Source: a bacterium
Lineage (GTDB): Bacteria > Bacillota_I > Bacilli_A > RFN20 > CAG-826
Assembly: GCA_004561785.1 (NCBI GenBank)
Contig: SFUB01000039.1
Coordinates: 1-11,699 of the forward strand
DNA: 11,699 bases
Reading direction: 5' to 3'
Shown here piece by piece: positions 1 through 7,194 of the stretch. The position numbers and the translations under genes are program-made. A model generated the notes under the pieces. It saw only the letters and a list, made by a program, of their open reading frames with translations. It did no database searches and was not told the origin of the DNA. Each line of letters starts with the position of its first letter. Positions within the stretch are counted from its first letter, which is position 1.

Positions 1-1
1 A

Positions 2-523
2 TTCTCTTTGACCTGCCCTTATTTCACCCCCGATTCCCGCGCCTATAAAATGGCAAAGGAACACGCGAACAGACTCTTAAGCCGGGTCGAAAGCCTCCCA
101 AAGCCTTATGAAGGCGGATACCTCTATCTCCTTGGGGACCGCCACTACGTAGGGGAGATGGGGGAAGAGGAGAGGAAAGCCTATCTCAAGAAGATGGCCT
201 TGCCTCTTTTCGAAGAACGGGTCGCCCATTACGAAAAACTCATGGGGGTTCGCCCCCCATACCGGGTCAAGGCGAGATCGATGAAGACCCGCTATGGCGT
301 CAATTCGAAGAAGACCCATTCGATCACCCTCCAAAGCGAGCTCATCCATTTCCGCCTGGAGATCATCGACTCGGTCGTGGTCCATGAACTCGCCCATCAC
401 TTCGAGTTCAACCACGGTCCCGCCTTCTACCGCATCGTCTACCGTTTCTGCCCCGAATACGAAAAGTGGCATGCCTGTTTAAGAAAAGGAGAATTCAATG
501 GAACGACTGACCTCAAGGAATAA
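2..523 (+). CDS. YgjP/DUF45-type zinc metallopeptidase, 5' end missing
   Basis: This is the C-terminal part of a YgjP-like (DUF45, M48-related) putative zinc-dependent metallohydrolase. The reading frame is open to the window edge. The first start-like codon (TTG at 8) is probably internal, because family members carry several dozen more N-terminal residues before the 'YLLGDRHY' segment, which resembles the family's conserved LG-x-x-Y element. Counting from that TTG, the zinc site is HELAH at about 126-130, with a likely third ligand His136 in NHGPAF. It is preceded by MKTRYGVNSKK, which matches the usual K-x-R-WGS region though WGS is altered to YGV. Substrates of the family are not firmly established. 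The gene overlaps the next gene by 26 bases, so the two are probably co-transcribed. The family call rests on the HExxH context and the C-terminal FxxxVxxxxPxxxxW pattern and is fairly sure; function is open. Confidence 0.83.
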   Translation, partial: FSLTCPYFTPDSRAYKMAKEHANRLLSRVESLPKPYEGGYLYLLGDRHYVGEMGEEERKAYLKKMALPLFEERVAHYEKLMGVRPPYRVKARSMKTRYGVNSKKTHSITLQSELIHFRLEIIDSVVVHELAHHFEFNHGPAFYRIVYRFCPEYEKWHACLRKGEFNGTTDLKE

Positions 524-1232
524 TCCCCACATCAAAGAGCTTTCTTCCCTCAAGAAAGGCGATCCTTCTTTGTTCCTCGTCGAAGGGCATCACCTCGTGG
601 AGATGGCCTCCGCTTCCGGAAGCCTTTTGGAGGTTCTTTCCGTCGAACCCTATCCCGGGAAGGAGAAAAGCCTCCTCGTGAGCTATGAGATCATTGAGAA
701 ACTTTCCGCCAGCAAAACCCCGGAAGGCATCATCGGAGTATGTAGGAAAATAGAGAAGGAAAATGCGAAGGACGGCCCCGTTTTGCTTTTGGACCGCGTT
801 CAAGATCCTGGGAACGTCGGCACCCTGCTTCGGAGCGCCTTGGCGTTCGGCTTCTCTAAGGTCTATTCGATCGAAGGGACGGCCTCTTTCTATGGAAGCA
901 AAGCCATCGCCTCCAGCCAAGGGGCGATTTTCTCCCTTGCTTTGAAAGAGGGCCTTAAGGAAGAAGAGGCGGTGGCTTTGTTGAAAAGCCAAGGATTCCG
1001 CCTGATCGGCAGCGCCCTGGAGAACGCCGAGGACTTCCGGGCTCTGTCCTTGCCCGATGATAAATATTGTCTGATCCTTGGAAACGAAGGCCAGGGCATG
1101 AGCCCCTCTTTGCTGGGAAAAACCGACGTCAACGCCTATATCCCCATCTCCGGCATCGATTCCTTGAACGTCGGCGTCGCCGGGGGAATCCTCATGGAAC
1201 GCCTTCAGGAACTCGCCGGGAAAGTGATTTGA
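498..1232 (+). CDS. TrmH/SpoU-family RNA 2'-O-ribose methyltransferase (YsgA-like)
   Basis: A complete 244-residue SPOUT methyltransferase expected to transfer a methyl group from S-adenosylmethionine to a ribose 2'-OH in rRNA or tRNA. Residues 1-90 form the small substrate-binding domain (FLVEGHHLVEMA near 26-37). The catalytic knot domain shows all three SpoU motifs: LDRVQDPGNVGTLLRSA (98-114, with Asn106 and Arg112), LGNEGQGM (194-201) and IPISGIDSLNVGVAGGI (215-231). The ATG at 498 is supported by AGGAG at 487-491. The start lies inside the upstream metallopeptidase gene. The position ahead of pheS mirrors ysgA-pheS-pheT in Bacillus, so I favour a YsgA ortholog over RlmB. The exact RNA target cannot be read from the sequence. 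A GC-rich hairpin follows the stop. Confidence 0.92.
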   Translation: MERLTSRNNPHIKELSSLKKGDPSLFLVEGHHLVEMASASGSLLEVLSVEPYPGKEKSLLVSYEIIEKLSASKTPEGIIGVCRKIEKENAKDGPVLLLDRVQDPGNVGTLLRSALAFGFSKVYSIEGTASFYGSKAIASSQGAIFSLALKEGLKEEEAVALLKSQGFRLIGSALENAEDFRALSLPDDKYCLILGNEGQGMSPSLLGKTDVNAYIPISGIDSLNVGVAGGILMERLQELAGKVI

Positions 1233-1245
1233 TCCCTTTCATCCC

Positions 1246-1270
1246 CGCGGGGCGAATCCCCCGCGCTTTT
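1246..1270 (+). terminator. Rho-independent terminator after the RNA methyltransferase gene
   Basis: A perfect 7-bp stem, CGCGGGG (1246-1252) with CCCCGCG (1259-1265), closes a 6-base loop and is followed by CTTTT. The T run is short, so termination may be partial. It lies 13 bases after the methyltransferase stop and separates that gene from the lipoprotein unit. Confidence 0.62.
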
Positions 1271-1313
1271 GCATCCAAGTGAATTGATGCGTTCCAAATT
1301 CCCCTCCATGGTC

Positions 1314-1319
1314 CATAAT
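1314..1319 (+). promoter_or_regulatory. Candidate -10 element (CATAAT) for the lipoprotein gene
   Basis: CATAAT at 1314-1319 matches TATAAT at five of six positions and lies between the upstream terminator and the lipoprotein ATG. A weak -35 candidate, TTCCAA (1292-1297), sits 16 bases upstream. Transcription would start around 1326, at the start codon itself, implying a leaderless or nearly leaderless mRNA. No well-spaced Shine-Dalgarno is present; GAGAG at 1320-1324 is only one base from the ATG. Confidence 0.3.
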
Positions 1320-1325
1320 GAGAGC

Positions 1326-2522
1326 ATGAAAAAGATTGCACTCGCTTTAGCTTCCTTGCTTCTGCTCGCCTCCTGCGGGGATAACCCCGGGAACGGCGAA
1401 GAGGTCGGGAAATCCTACATCTCCGCGCTTCAACACGCCGCGGAAGCCTCTTTGAAGCAAAATTCCTGTTACCTCAGCACCCCTGGGGCGGGAGGGAAGA
1501 TCGCCGTGGGGGTCAAAGACCTCGAGGGGACCTATTATCACATCAAAGGGGATTCGCTTTCCTTCGATCTTGGTTTGACGGGCCTCAAGGCGGAGGAGCT
1601 TTCCTCTTGCAAAGGACTATTGGAACTCAAAGGGGGGTCGCTCGCCATCGACACCAATGTCGAGAACATCCCCTCGTCTTTGAAAAACTACCTCACCGTC
1701 TCCCCGCTTAAGGCCAAATCCTATTTCGACGGGGACGCCCTCTATCTGAACGCCTCCGGGGAGAAGAATGAGACCAATGCCACCTTGGGCCTCATGCTTC
1801 AGACCCTCATCCAAACCATCCCCGGGAACGAGGGCTACGTCCTCTATGGTGGGGGAAGCCGCCTCGACAGCAAGAATAAATACAAAGGAAAATGGAGCCT
1901 GACCCAAGAGGAAAAGGACCAGGCCAAAGAGCATCTCCCCCTGATCAAAGAGGACGGGAATTCCTCCGATCTTTTCTCCGGGCTTTCTTCTTTCCTGCAA
2001 GGAGCCTACGAAGACGAGAAAGGCCAAACCGCCTTCTCCTTCGAGACCAAAGAGGACGGCCAGAAGAAGATCTCCTTCCGTTCCACGGACAAAGACGTCC
2101 TCTCCGGCGCCTTCGCCTCCGCCATCAGCAAAGGGGATTTCTCCTTGATCACCTCCGAGGACATCTCCGCGCCCACTTATTCGGAAGCCAAGGAGAAGGC
2201 CGACAAATTCTTGAGCTACGCCGAGCCAAAAACCTTCGCCGTGGAAACTTATTTCCAAGGCGAATTCCTTCTTCAGACGCGCCTCGACATCAATTTCTCG
2301 CTCGATTCCGCCAAAATCAACGAACTCTATCCTAGCGGCATGATCGAGATCCCTGCCCAAGAAGCAGGAGGGGAGGCCAAACATTTGAGCCTCGATGGCT
2401 CCTTGGCCTTCTCCGCGAATCTATTGACCTCTTTCTCCTCTGCCCCGAGCTTCTCGCTCCCGGAAGAGCTTTCCTCTTACAAAGAATTCCCCGAAATCAT
2501 CTACGAAAACCAAGGCGAATGA
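1326..2522 (+). CDS. Lipoprotein of unknown function with a lipobox signal peptide
   Basis: A 398-residue predicted lipoprotein. The N-terminus MKKIALALASLLLLASC is a textbook lipoprotein signal: a lysine pair, a hydrophobic core and the lipobox LASC, with Cys17 as the lipidated residue. It should therefore be anchored on the outer face of the cell membrane. I start it at ATG 1326 rather than the in-frame TTG at 1269, because the longer form would put 19 polar residues ahead of the signal and its first codon overlaps the terminator tail. The mature part is rich in alternating polar/hydrophobic strands and contains many Ser, Lys and Glu residues. It has no catalytic motif I recognise. A substrate-binding or LolA/LppX-like beta fold is possible but unsupported by any motif. 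Its stop overlaps the next start (ATGA), so the two genes are translationally coupled. Confidence 0.85.
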   Translation: MKKIALALASLLLLASCGDNPGNGEEVGKSYISALQHAAEASLKQNSCYLSTPGAGGKIAVGVKDLEGTYYHIKGDSLSFDLGLTGLKAEELSSCKGLLELKGGSLAIDTNVENIPSSLKNYLTVSPLKAKSYFDGDALYLNASGEKNETNATLGLMLQTLIQTIPGNEGYVLYGGGSRLDSKNKYKGKWSLTQEEKDQAKEHLPLIKEDGNSSDLFSGLSSFLQGAYEDEKGQTAFSFETKEDGQKKISFRSTDKDVLSGAFASAISKGDFSLITSEDISAPTYSEAKEKADKFLSYAEPKTFAVETYFQGEFLLQTRLDINFSLDSAKINELYPSGMIEIPAQEAGGEAKHLSLDGSLAFSANLLTSFSSAPSFSLPEELSSYKEFPEIIYENQGE

Positions 2523-2980
2523 AACTTTTGCTCCGGCAAAGGCCTCTCTCCTTCCTTGGCCGTTATGACGTTTATGACGATCGGGGCGAAGTTGTTTTCT
2601 TAGTTCAAGGCCAATTCGCGATGGTCCCGAGCTTTCTCCTTTGCGATGCCTCGGGGGAGGAACTCGGCAAGGTTAGGCGGAAGGCCTGGAGTTTTTTGCC
2701 GAGTTTCCGATGCGAAACGGAAGCGGGAGAGTTTTCCGTCTCGCGTTCTTCTGCCTTCTTCCCTTCCTATAAGATCTCTCCTTTAGGCTACGTCGCAAAA
2801 GGCGACTTCCCCGCTTGGAACTATTCGATCTTGGATGGAAACGGCGATCTTTTGGCTAAAATGTCCAAGAAAATCTTCCGCCTTTCGGACGCCTACGAAA
2901 TCGACGTTTTGAAGGAGGGACAGGAGCTTTTGTCCCTTTGCCTGGCCCTCTGCGTCGACGATGATCTCTACCGTCGGTAG
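2519..2980 (+). CDS. LURP-one-related (YxjI-like, tubby-fold) protein
   Basis: A 153-residue protein with the pattern of the LURP-one-related/YxjI family (LOR, DUF567), small proteins with a tubby- or scramblase-like beta-barrel fold. Visible family features are the N-terminal LLRQRPLSFLGRYDVYDDRGEVVF (residues 4-27), then repeats of the form 'G-x-F...DxxG-x-x-L-x-K-V-x-R-K-x-x-S-F-x-P' (31-62), YVAKGDFPAWNYSI (91-104) and LLAKMSKKIFRLSDAYEIDV (111-130), ending in a hydrophobic helix LLSLCLALCVDDD. No signal peptide is seen, so it is probably cytoplasmic. Biochemical function in bacteria is not settled; lipid or membrane association is a family-level guess. It overlaps the lipoprotein gene by four bases (ATGA), so the two may act together at the membrane. 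A hairpin follows the stop. Confidence 0.82.
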   Translation: MKLLLRQRPLSFLGRYDVYDDRGEVVFLVQGQFAMVPSFLLCDASGEELGKVRRKAWSFLPSFRCETEAGEFSVSRSSAFFPSYKISPLGYVAKGDFPAWNYSILDGNGDLLAKMSKKIFRLSDAYEIDVLKEGQELLSLCLALCVDDDLYRR

Positions 2981-2986
2981 GAAAAT

Positions 2987-3015
2987 GGCGGAAAAGGGGG
3001 AAGTTTCGCCCTTTT
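2987..3015 (+). terminator. Candidate terminator after the lipoprotein/LOR unit
   Basis: GGCGGAAA (2987-2994) can pair with TTTCGCC (3004-3010), with one bulged G, and is followed by CTTTT. An alternative 9-bp stem, GGAAAAGGG (2990-2998) with CCCTTTTCC (3009-3017), uses overlapping bases. It lies directly after the upstream stop and just before the pheS promoter, where a terminator is expected, but the T run is short. Confidence 0.4.
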
Positions 3016-3018
3016 CCC

Positions 3019-3046
3019 TTGAAAGGGAAACCGCCTTGATTAGAAT
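3019..3046 (+). promoter_or_regulatory. Sigma-A-type promoter for the T-box/pheST operon
   Basis: TTGAAA (3019-3024) and TAGAAT (3041-3046) are separated by 16 bases. The predicted start near 3053 coincides with the first base of T-box stem I (GTCC at 3053), which independently supports the assignment. The -35 overlaps an 8-bp inverted repeat, TTTCCCTT (3013-3020) and AAGGGAAA (3023-3030). Confidence 0.72.
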
Positions 3047-3052
3047 GATGGT

Positions 3053-3276
3053 GTCCGTTGAGACGGAGCAGTAGCGGAGCACTTCCGGGAAAAGGGAGGG
3101 ATGAGCAGTGGGACCATCCCCGAAGGAAGCCGCGAATTCGCCGTGGAGGACGGGAGGGTGACCTCCCCGGACCCGCCGTTATCGGGAATTGAGCGCGGCT
3201 TTTCGAGCGAAAGAGAAGCCGAAGTGGGATGGCACCGCGGAGAAATCCGTTCCCGCCGGGCCGTCTTTTATTTTTT
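3053..3276 (+). promoter_or_regulatory. T-box riboswitch leader, phenylalanine specifier (UUC)
   Basis: A tRNA-sensing transcription attenuator. Stem I base: GTCC (3053-3056) with GGAC (3148-3151), and ACGG (3063-3066) with CCGT (3141-3144). The specifier loop has AGTA (3070-3073) opposite GAA (3134-3136), followed by the specifier TTC (3137-3139), a Phe codon. Above it GCGG pairs CCGC and CTTCC pairs GGAAG. Stem II is GGGAGG-GTGA-CCTCCC (3152-3167). A possible IIA/B element has CCCG (3172-3175) and CGGG (3183-3186). Stem III is CGGCTT/AAGCCG (3196-3221). Antiterminator: GTGGGA (3224-3229) with TCCCGC (3251-3256), bulge TGGCACC (3230-3236), and GCGG (3237-3240) with CCGT (3247-3250). The competing terminator pairs GATGGC (3228-3233) with GCCGTC (3260-3265), ahead of TTTTATTTTTT. 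Uncharged tRNA-Phe should favour read-through into pheS. Confidence 0.95.
3228..3276 (+). terminator. T-box-controlled terminator in the pheS leader
   Basis: GATGGC (3228-3233) pairs with GCCGTC (3260-3265), continued inward by CCG/CGG (3235-3237 with 3257-3259) and a CGGA-GAAA-TCCG mini-hairpin (3238-3249). The tail is TTTTATTTTTT (3266-3276). The outer arm uses the T-box bulge, so it is mutually exclusive with the antiterminator. Confidence 0.8.
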
Positions 3277-3288
3277 AAAGGAGCAAAC

Positions 3289-4329
3289 ATGGACCCCATC
3301 CAAACCGCCGACAGCGTTCTAAACGAAGCCTTAGACGCCGAGAAAGAAGTCAAAGACCAAAACGACCTCTCCCTTTTCTATAACCGCTTCCTCTCCAAGA
3401 AAGGCAAAGCCAGCACCTTGATGACCCTCATGAAGGAAGTCAAAGCCGAGCATAAGGCCGCCTTCGGGAAGAAAGTCAACGAAGTCAAAGCTTCCATCGT
3501 CTCTTTCTATGAGGCGAAGAAGAAGGAACTTGAGCAAAAGGAACTTGAGGAGAAACTGAGGAAAGAGAGGATCGACATCACTCTCCCCGGCAAAGGCAAC
3601 CTCCTCGGAAGGAAGAACCCCTTCTACCAGATCATCGATGAGGTCGAGGACATCTTCGTCTCGATGGGCTACCAGATCGTCTCCGGCAGGGACGTGGAGA
3701 CCGACCACTTCAACTTCGAGCTCCTGAACGTCCCCAAGGACCACCCTTCCCGCGACATGCAGGACACCTTCTATTTCGACGCGGAGAGATTGCTCCGCAC
3801 GCAAACCTCCGCCGCCCAGGCCCATGCGATGCTAGAGAACGCCGAGAAGACCCCGATCAAGATGATTTGCCCTGGCAAAGCCTACCGAAGGGACGACGAT
3901 GACATGACCCACAGCCACCAATTCGCCCAGATCGAAGGGCTTGTGGTGGACAAAGGCATATCGCTAGCGAACCTCAAGGCGACCCTGGAACTCTTCGTGA
4001 AGAAAATGTTCGGCGAGAAGCGCGAAATCCGCCTCCGCTCCAGCTACTTCCCCTTCACCGAGCCAAGCGTCGAGGTCGACGTCTCTTGCTTCTCCTGCCA
4101 GGGAAAAGGCTGCCCGATGTGCAAAGACACGGGCTGGATCGAAATCCTCGGCGCCGGCATGGTGAATCCCAAAGTCCTCTCCATGTGCGGCTATGACCCC
4201 GAGGTCTATTCCGGATTCGCCTTCGGCGTCGGCGTCGAGCGCGTGGCGATGCTCCGCTACGGCATCGACGACATCCGCCGTTTCTACCAGAACGACGTCC
4301 GCTTCTTGAAACCCTTCCCCGGAAAGTGA
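3289..4329 (+). CDS. pheS: Phenylalanine--tRNA ligase alpha subunit
   Basis: The catalytic subunit of the cytoplasmic (alpha-beta)2 enzyme that charges tRNA-Phe. At 346 residues it has the usual bacterial length. Residues 1-95 form the coiled-coil arm, rich in Lys and Glu. Class II motif 2 lies at about 152-163 (HPSRDMQDTFYF), followed by RTQTSAAQAHAM (170-181) and HSHQFAQIEG (208-217). A cysteine cluster C267-x2-C270-x4-C275-x2-C278, as in many Firmicutes PheS, leads into TGWIEILGAGMV (281-292). Motif 3 is GVGVERVAMLRYGIDDIR (313-330). The start is ATG 3289 because AAAGGAG (3277-3283) precedes it by five bases; the in-frame ATG at 3229 lies inside the T-box bulge and cannot be the real start. 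The pheT start follows after nine bases. Confidence 0.98.
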   Translation: MDPIQTADSVLNEALDAEKEVKDQNDLSLFYNRFLSKKGKASTLMTLMKEVKAEHKAAFGKKVNEVKASIVSFYEAKKKELEQKELEEKLRKERIDITLPGKGNLLGRKNPFYQIIDEVEDIFVSMGYQIVSGRDVETDHFNFELLNVPKDHPSRDMQDTFYFDAERLLRTQTSAAQAHAMLENAEKTPIKMICPGKAYRRDDDDMTHSHQFAQIEGLVVDKGISLANLKATLELFVKKMFGEKREIRLRSSYFPFTEPSVEVDVSCFSCQGKGCPMCKDTGWIEILGAGMVNPKVLSMCGYDPEVYSGFAFGVGVERVAMLRYGIDDIRRFYQNDVRFLKPFPGK

Positions 4330-4338
4330 GGCAACAAC

Positions 4339-6726
4339 ATGAAAATCAGCTGGAAATATCTGCAAAGCGTCTTGCCGCTTGAAAACTTTACCCCCGAGCA
4401 AGTCGCCGACAAGCTCACCTTCGCCGGCGCTGAGGTGGAGGGAATCGCCCGCATGGCAAGCGGAGATCATCTCGTCATCGGGAAGATCCTCTCCTGCGTG
4501 AACCACCCAGATTCGGATCACCTCCATATCCTGCAGGTCGATGAAGGAAGCGAATACGGGGTCCATCAGATCGTCTGCGGCGCCCCGAACGCGAGGGTCG
4601 GCCTCAAAGTCATCGTCGCCAGGGAAGGGGCCAACCTCCCCAAAGTCAAGATCGAGCGATCCACGATCCGCGGCGTCGAAAGCGACGGCATGTGCTGCTC
4701 GTTGCTTGAGCTCGGCGTCGACGCGAAATACCTCTCCGAAGCCCAGACCTCCGGGATCGAAGAGCTTCCGGAAGACGCCCCCGTCGGGGAAAGCGACGTC
4801 TTGGGCTACCTTGGCCTAGACGATGTCATCATCGATTTCGACATTTTGCCCAATCGCCCCGACCTCTACGCCTTGGAGAACATCGCCCAGGAAGTCGCCT
4901 GCCTTTTGAATCTGCCCTATAAGAAGAAGGAATACGAATCCCCGGAACGGCTTGAAGACGAATTGCTCGTCTCCTCCAAAACCCCCAAGTGCCCCCAATT
5001 CGACGCGATGAGGGCGACGGGCCTAGAAATCGCCCCTTCCCCCAAAGAGCTTAGCTCCCTATTGGAGGCCGAAGGGATCCGCTCCATCGACTCCGCCGTC
5101 GACGTCGGGAACCTCGTCATGCTCCTCACCGGCCAGCCTCTGAATCTTTACGACGCGGACAAATTGCCCTCCCAAGAACTCATCGTGGTCGATGACTACG
5201 AAGGCGATTTCCTCGCCATGGACGGGAAAACCTATCGCCTGGAGAAAGGCGACCTCGTCGTCACCAGCGCCGGCGTCCCCGTCTGCCTCGCCGGCATCAT
5301 GACCGCCGACTGCGCCCGCGTGGATTCCTCCACCAAGAACGTCCTGGTCGAATCGGCGAACTTCGCCTACGCCTCGATCCGCCATACCTCCAACCGCCTC
5401 GGCTTATCCTCGGATTCCTCCATGCGCTTCTGCAAAGGGATCAACCCGGATCAAGCGAGCCGCGTTGAAGACGCCGCCGCCTTTTATCTGGCGAAATACT
5501 GCCATGTGAAATCCTTCGGATCGATCCATAGCTACGACACCCTTGCCCATGGGAGGAAAGAGATCCGGGTGAGCCTTTCCTACATCAATTCGCGCCTAGG
5601 CACCTCCTTCTCCTTGGACCAAGTCGCTTCGGTTCTTTCTTCCGATGGACTCGAGGTGAAAGAAGAAGGGGAGACCTTGATCCTAGGCATCCCTTCCTGC
5701 CGCATCGACATCGAAGGCAAAGCCGACATCTCCGAGGAAGTCATCCGAATCCTAGGCTATTCCTACGTCCCGAGCACCCTTCCCTTCACCTCCCTTTCTT
5801 GCCAAGGCTACACCCCCGAGCAGAAAAAGGAGAAGGAGATCCGTTCCTTCTTCTTCGGAGAAGGGGTCTCGGAAGTTTTGACCTACACCCTCGTCTCCAA
5901 GAAATCCGCTTCCTGCTTCCCTTATCTCACCGACAAGGATCCCTATGTCCTCGCCAATCCCATGACCGACGAAAGGGAAGTCGTCCGCGAATCCCTATTG
6001 CCCTCGCTTCTTGAGGCGGCCTCCTATAACGTCGCCAGGCAGAACAAAGACGGCGCCTTCTTCGAGATCAGCGACGTCGACGGGAAAAAACTGACCTCCC
6101 GCCGGCTCTCCTTCGTCCTCTTCGGGAACAAGGAAGAGCAGGGGCTCCTCTCTTCCCGCCCCTACGATTTCTACGACGCCAAAGGGTTGGTCCAAGGCGT
6201 CCTTGACCTGCTTCTCATCCAGCCTAACCGCGTCCAGATCAAACCCTGGAGCTTAGGCGGAGAGGAGATGCACCCCGGCAAATCCGCCGAGCTCACCATG
6301 GGCAAGACGCTTCTAGGTTACTTCGGGGAACTTCATCCGACCTGCCTTAAAAAACTGGGTCTCAAATCCGCAGTGGTCGGCGAAATCGATTTGGCCGCCC
6401 TCTTGGCCATGAAGACCTCCCAGATCAAGGCCGAAGCCCCCTCCAAATATCCCTCCGTGAGCCGCGACCTCGCCTTCTTGATCGACGAGAACGTGAGTTT
6501 CGAACAGATCCAGAGGGAGATCAAGAAAGCGGATAAGCTCATCGAATCCGTGGAGATCTTCGACCTCTACCAAGGGGCGAATATCCTTTTCGGCAAGAAA
6601 TCGATGGCCATCTCGCTGACTTTCCTCGACAAAGAGAGGACCCTCAAAGACGAGGAGATCAAATCGCTCATGAACAAGGTGATCGCCCTGCTCAAGCAGC
6701 GCTTCGGCGCCGAGGTCAGGCAATGA
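4339..6726 (+). CDS. pheT: Phenylalanine--tRNA ligase beta subunit
   Basis: A full-length 795-residue beta subunit, forming with PheS the tetrameric synthetase; it carries editing and tRNA-binding domains. The N-terminal B1 segment is followed by an EMAP-II/OB-type tRNA-binding domain (about 45-150, with VIGKILSCVNHPDSDHLHI and QIVCGAPNARVG). Then comes the B3/B4 editing region (about 210-380), the B5 DNA-binding-like domain (about 400-475) and the degenerate catalytic-like core. A C-terminal FDX-ACB anticodon-binding domain spans about 700-793, beginning at KYPSVSRDLAFLID. The start ATG 4339 follows GTGAGG (4326-4331), which includes the pheS stop, indicating coupled translation. The last codon overlaps the next start (ATGA). 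Nothing looks truncated. Confidence 0.98.
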   Translation: MKISWKYLQSVLPLENFTPEQVADKLTFAGAEVEGIARMASGDHLVIGKILSCVNHPDSDHLHILQVDEGSEYGVHQIVCGAPNARVGLKVIVAREGANLPKVKIERSTIRGVESDGMCCSLLELGVDAKYLSEAQTSGIEELPEDAPVGESDVLGYLGLDDVIIDFDILPNRPDLYALENIAQEVACLLNLPYKKKEYESPERLEDELLVSSKTPKCPQFDAMRATGLEIAPSPKELSSLLEAEGIRSIDSAVDVGNLVMLLTGQPLNLYDADKLPSQELIVVDDYEGDFLAMDGKTYRLEKGDLVVTSAGVPVCLAGIMTADCARVDSSTKNVLVESANFAYASIRHTSNRLGLSSDSSMRFCKGINPDQASRVEDAAAFYLAKYCHVKSFGSIHSYDTLAHGRKEIRVSLSYINSRLGTSFSLDQVASVLSSDGLEVKEEGETLILGIPSCRIDIEGKADISEEVIRILGYSYVPSTLPFTSLSCQGYTPEQKKEKEIRSFFFGEGVSEVLTYTLVSKKSASCFPYLTDKDPYVLANPMTDEREVVRESLLPSLLEAASYNVARQNKDGAFFEISDVDGKKLTSRRLSFVLFGNKEEQGLLSSRPYDFYDAKGLVQGVLDLLLIQPNRVQIKPWSLGGEEMHPGKSAELTMGKTLLGYFGELHPTCLKKLGLKSAVVGEIDLAALLAMKTSQIKAEAPSKYPSVSRDLAFLIDENVSFEQIQREIKKADKLIESVEIFDLYQGANILFGKKSMAISLTFLDKERTLKDEEIKSLMNKVIALLKQRFGAEVRQ

Positions 6727-7154
6727 AGGTCTACCGTTACCTCGTCAAAGAGGGCAAACCCTTGGAATTGGATGAGACGTTCGCCTATTCGCCGGAAGAT
6801 TGCGCAAACGACCATCCTCTCCTGGAGATCCCCTCGGCCCATTTGACCGGAGCCATCTCCAACGTCGACGATTTCCTCACCGCTGAGGTGAGGGTAGAAG
6901 GGGAGATGATCCTCTCCGATGCAAGGAGTGGCAAACCCTTTCTCCAAAAGTTCTCAACCCATGAGCTCATCGACTTGCTCGAGGACGTGAATGAGCAAGG
7001 GGAGGGATACATTTTCCCCGGAACCCACTTCGAGACCGAGGACCTCACCCATCGCATCGTCCGCAGCCTGGTCCCCATCGCCCCCCACGAAGGGGAGGTG
7101 GAGATCCTCGAAGGGGAGATCGACGACTCCGACCCCGAACCCATCAAAAAATAA
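6723..7154 (+). CDS. YceD/DUF177-like protein
   Basis: A 143-residue acidic protein that fits the YceD (DUF177; YlbN in Bacillus) family. The supporting pattern is HLTGAISNVDDFLTAEVRVEGEMIL (residues 40-64), which matches the family's 'V-x-G-x-x-x-V...V-x-G-x-x-x-L' core. It is followed by ARSGKPF at the position of the C-x-R-x-L-x-P element, and RIVRSLVPIAPHE (111-123), matching the helix ending in L-x-P. The cysteines usually found in the core are absent (Asp66 where Cys is typical). The C-terminus is strongly acidic (EGEVEILEGEIDDSDPEP). The family is linked to 23S rRNA and ribosome biogenesis and normally precedes rpmF (L32). Here it overlaps pheT (ATGA), is the last gene of the T-box operon and no rpmF follows. 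The call is by pattern, not by alignment. Confidence 0.68.
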   Translation: MKVYRYLVKEGKPLELDETFAYSPEDCANDHPLLEIPSAHLTGAISNVDDFLTAEVRVEGEMILSDARSGKPFLQKFSTHELIDLLEDVNEQGEGYIFPGTHFETEDLTHRIVRSLVPIAPHEGEVEILEGEIDDSDPEPIKK

Positions 7155-7157
7155 GGG

Positions 7158-7193
7158 AAAGCAAGGAAAGGCCCGCCCTTCCTTGCTTTTTTT
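7158..7193 (+). terminator. Strong Rho-independent terminator ending the pheST operon
   Basis: AAAGCAAGGAA (7158-7168) pairs perfectly with TTCCTTGCTTT (7179-7189), extended inward by GG/CC after one A-C mismatch around a CCCG loop. A run of seven T follows the GC part of the stem (7187-7193). It starts three bases after the YceD-like stop. Confidence 0.92.
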
Positions 7194-7194
7194 C

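Noticed and set aside
1269..1325. Upstream TTG start for the lipoprotein
   Set aside because: It overlaps the terminator tail and would bury the lipoprotein signal peptide behind 19 polar residues.
3229..3288. Upstream in-frame ATG for pheS, giving a 366-residue protein
   Set aside because: The ATG lies in the T-box bulge and the extra residues would translate the terminator. A good SD sits before the ATG at 3289.
3101..3322. 73-codon + strand frame inside the pheS leader
   Set aside because: The region is fully explained by T-box stems and switches, and the frame runs into pheS out of phase.
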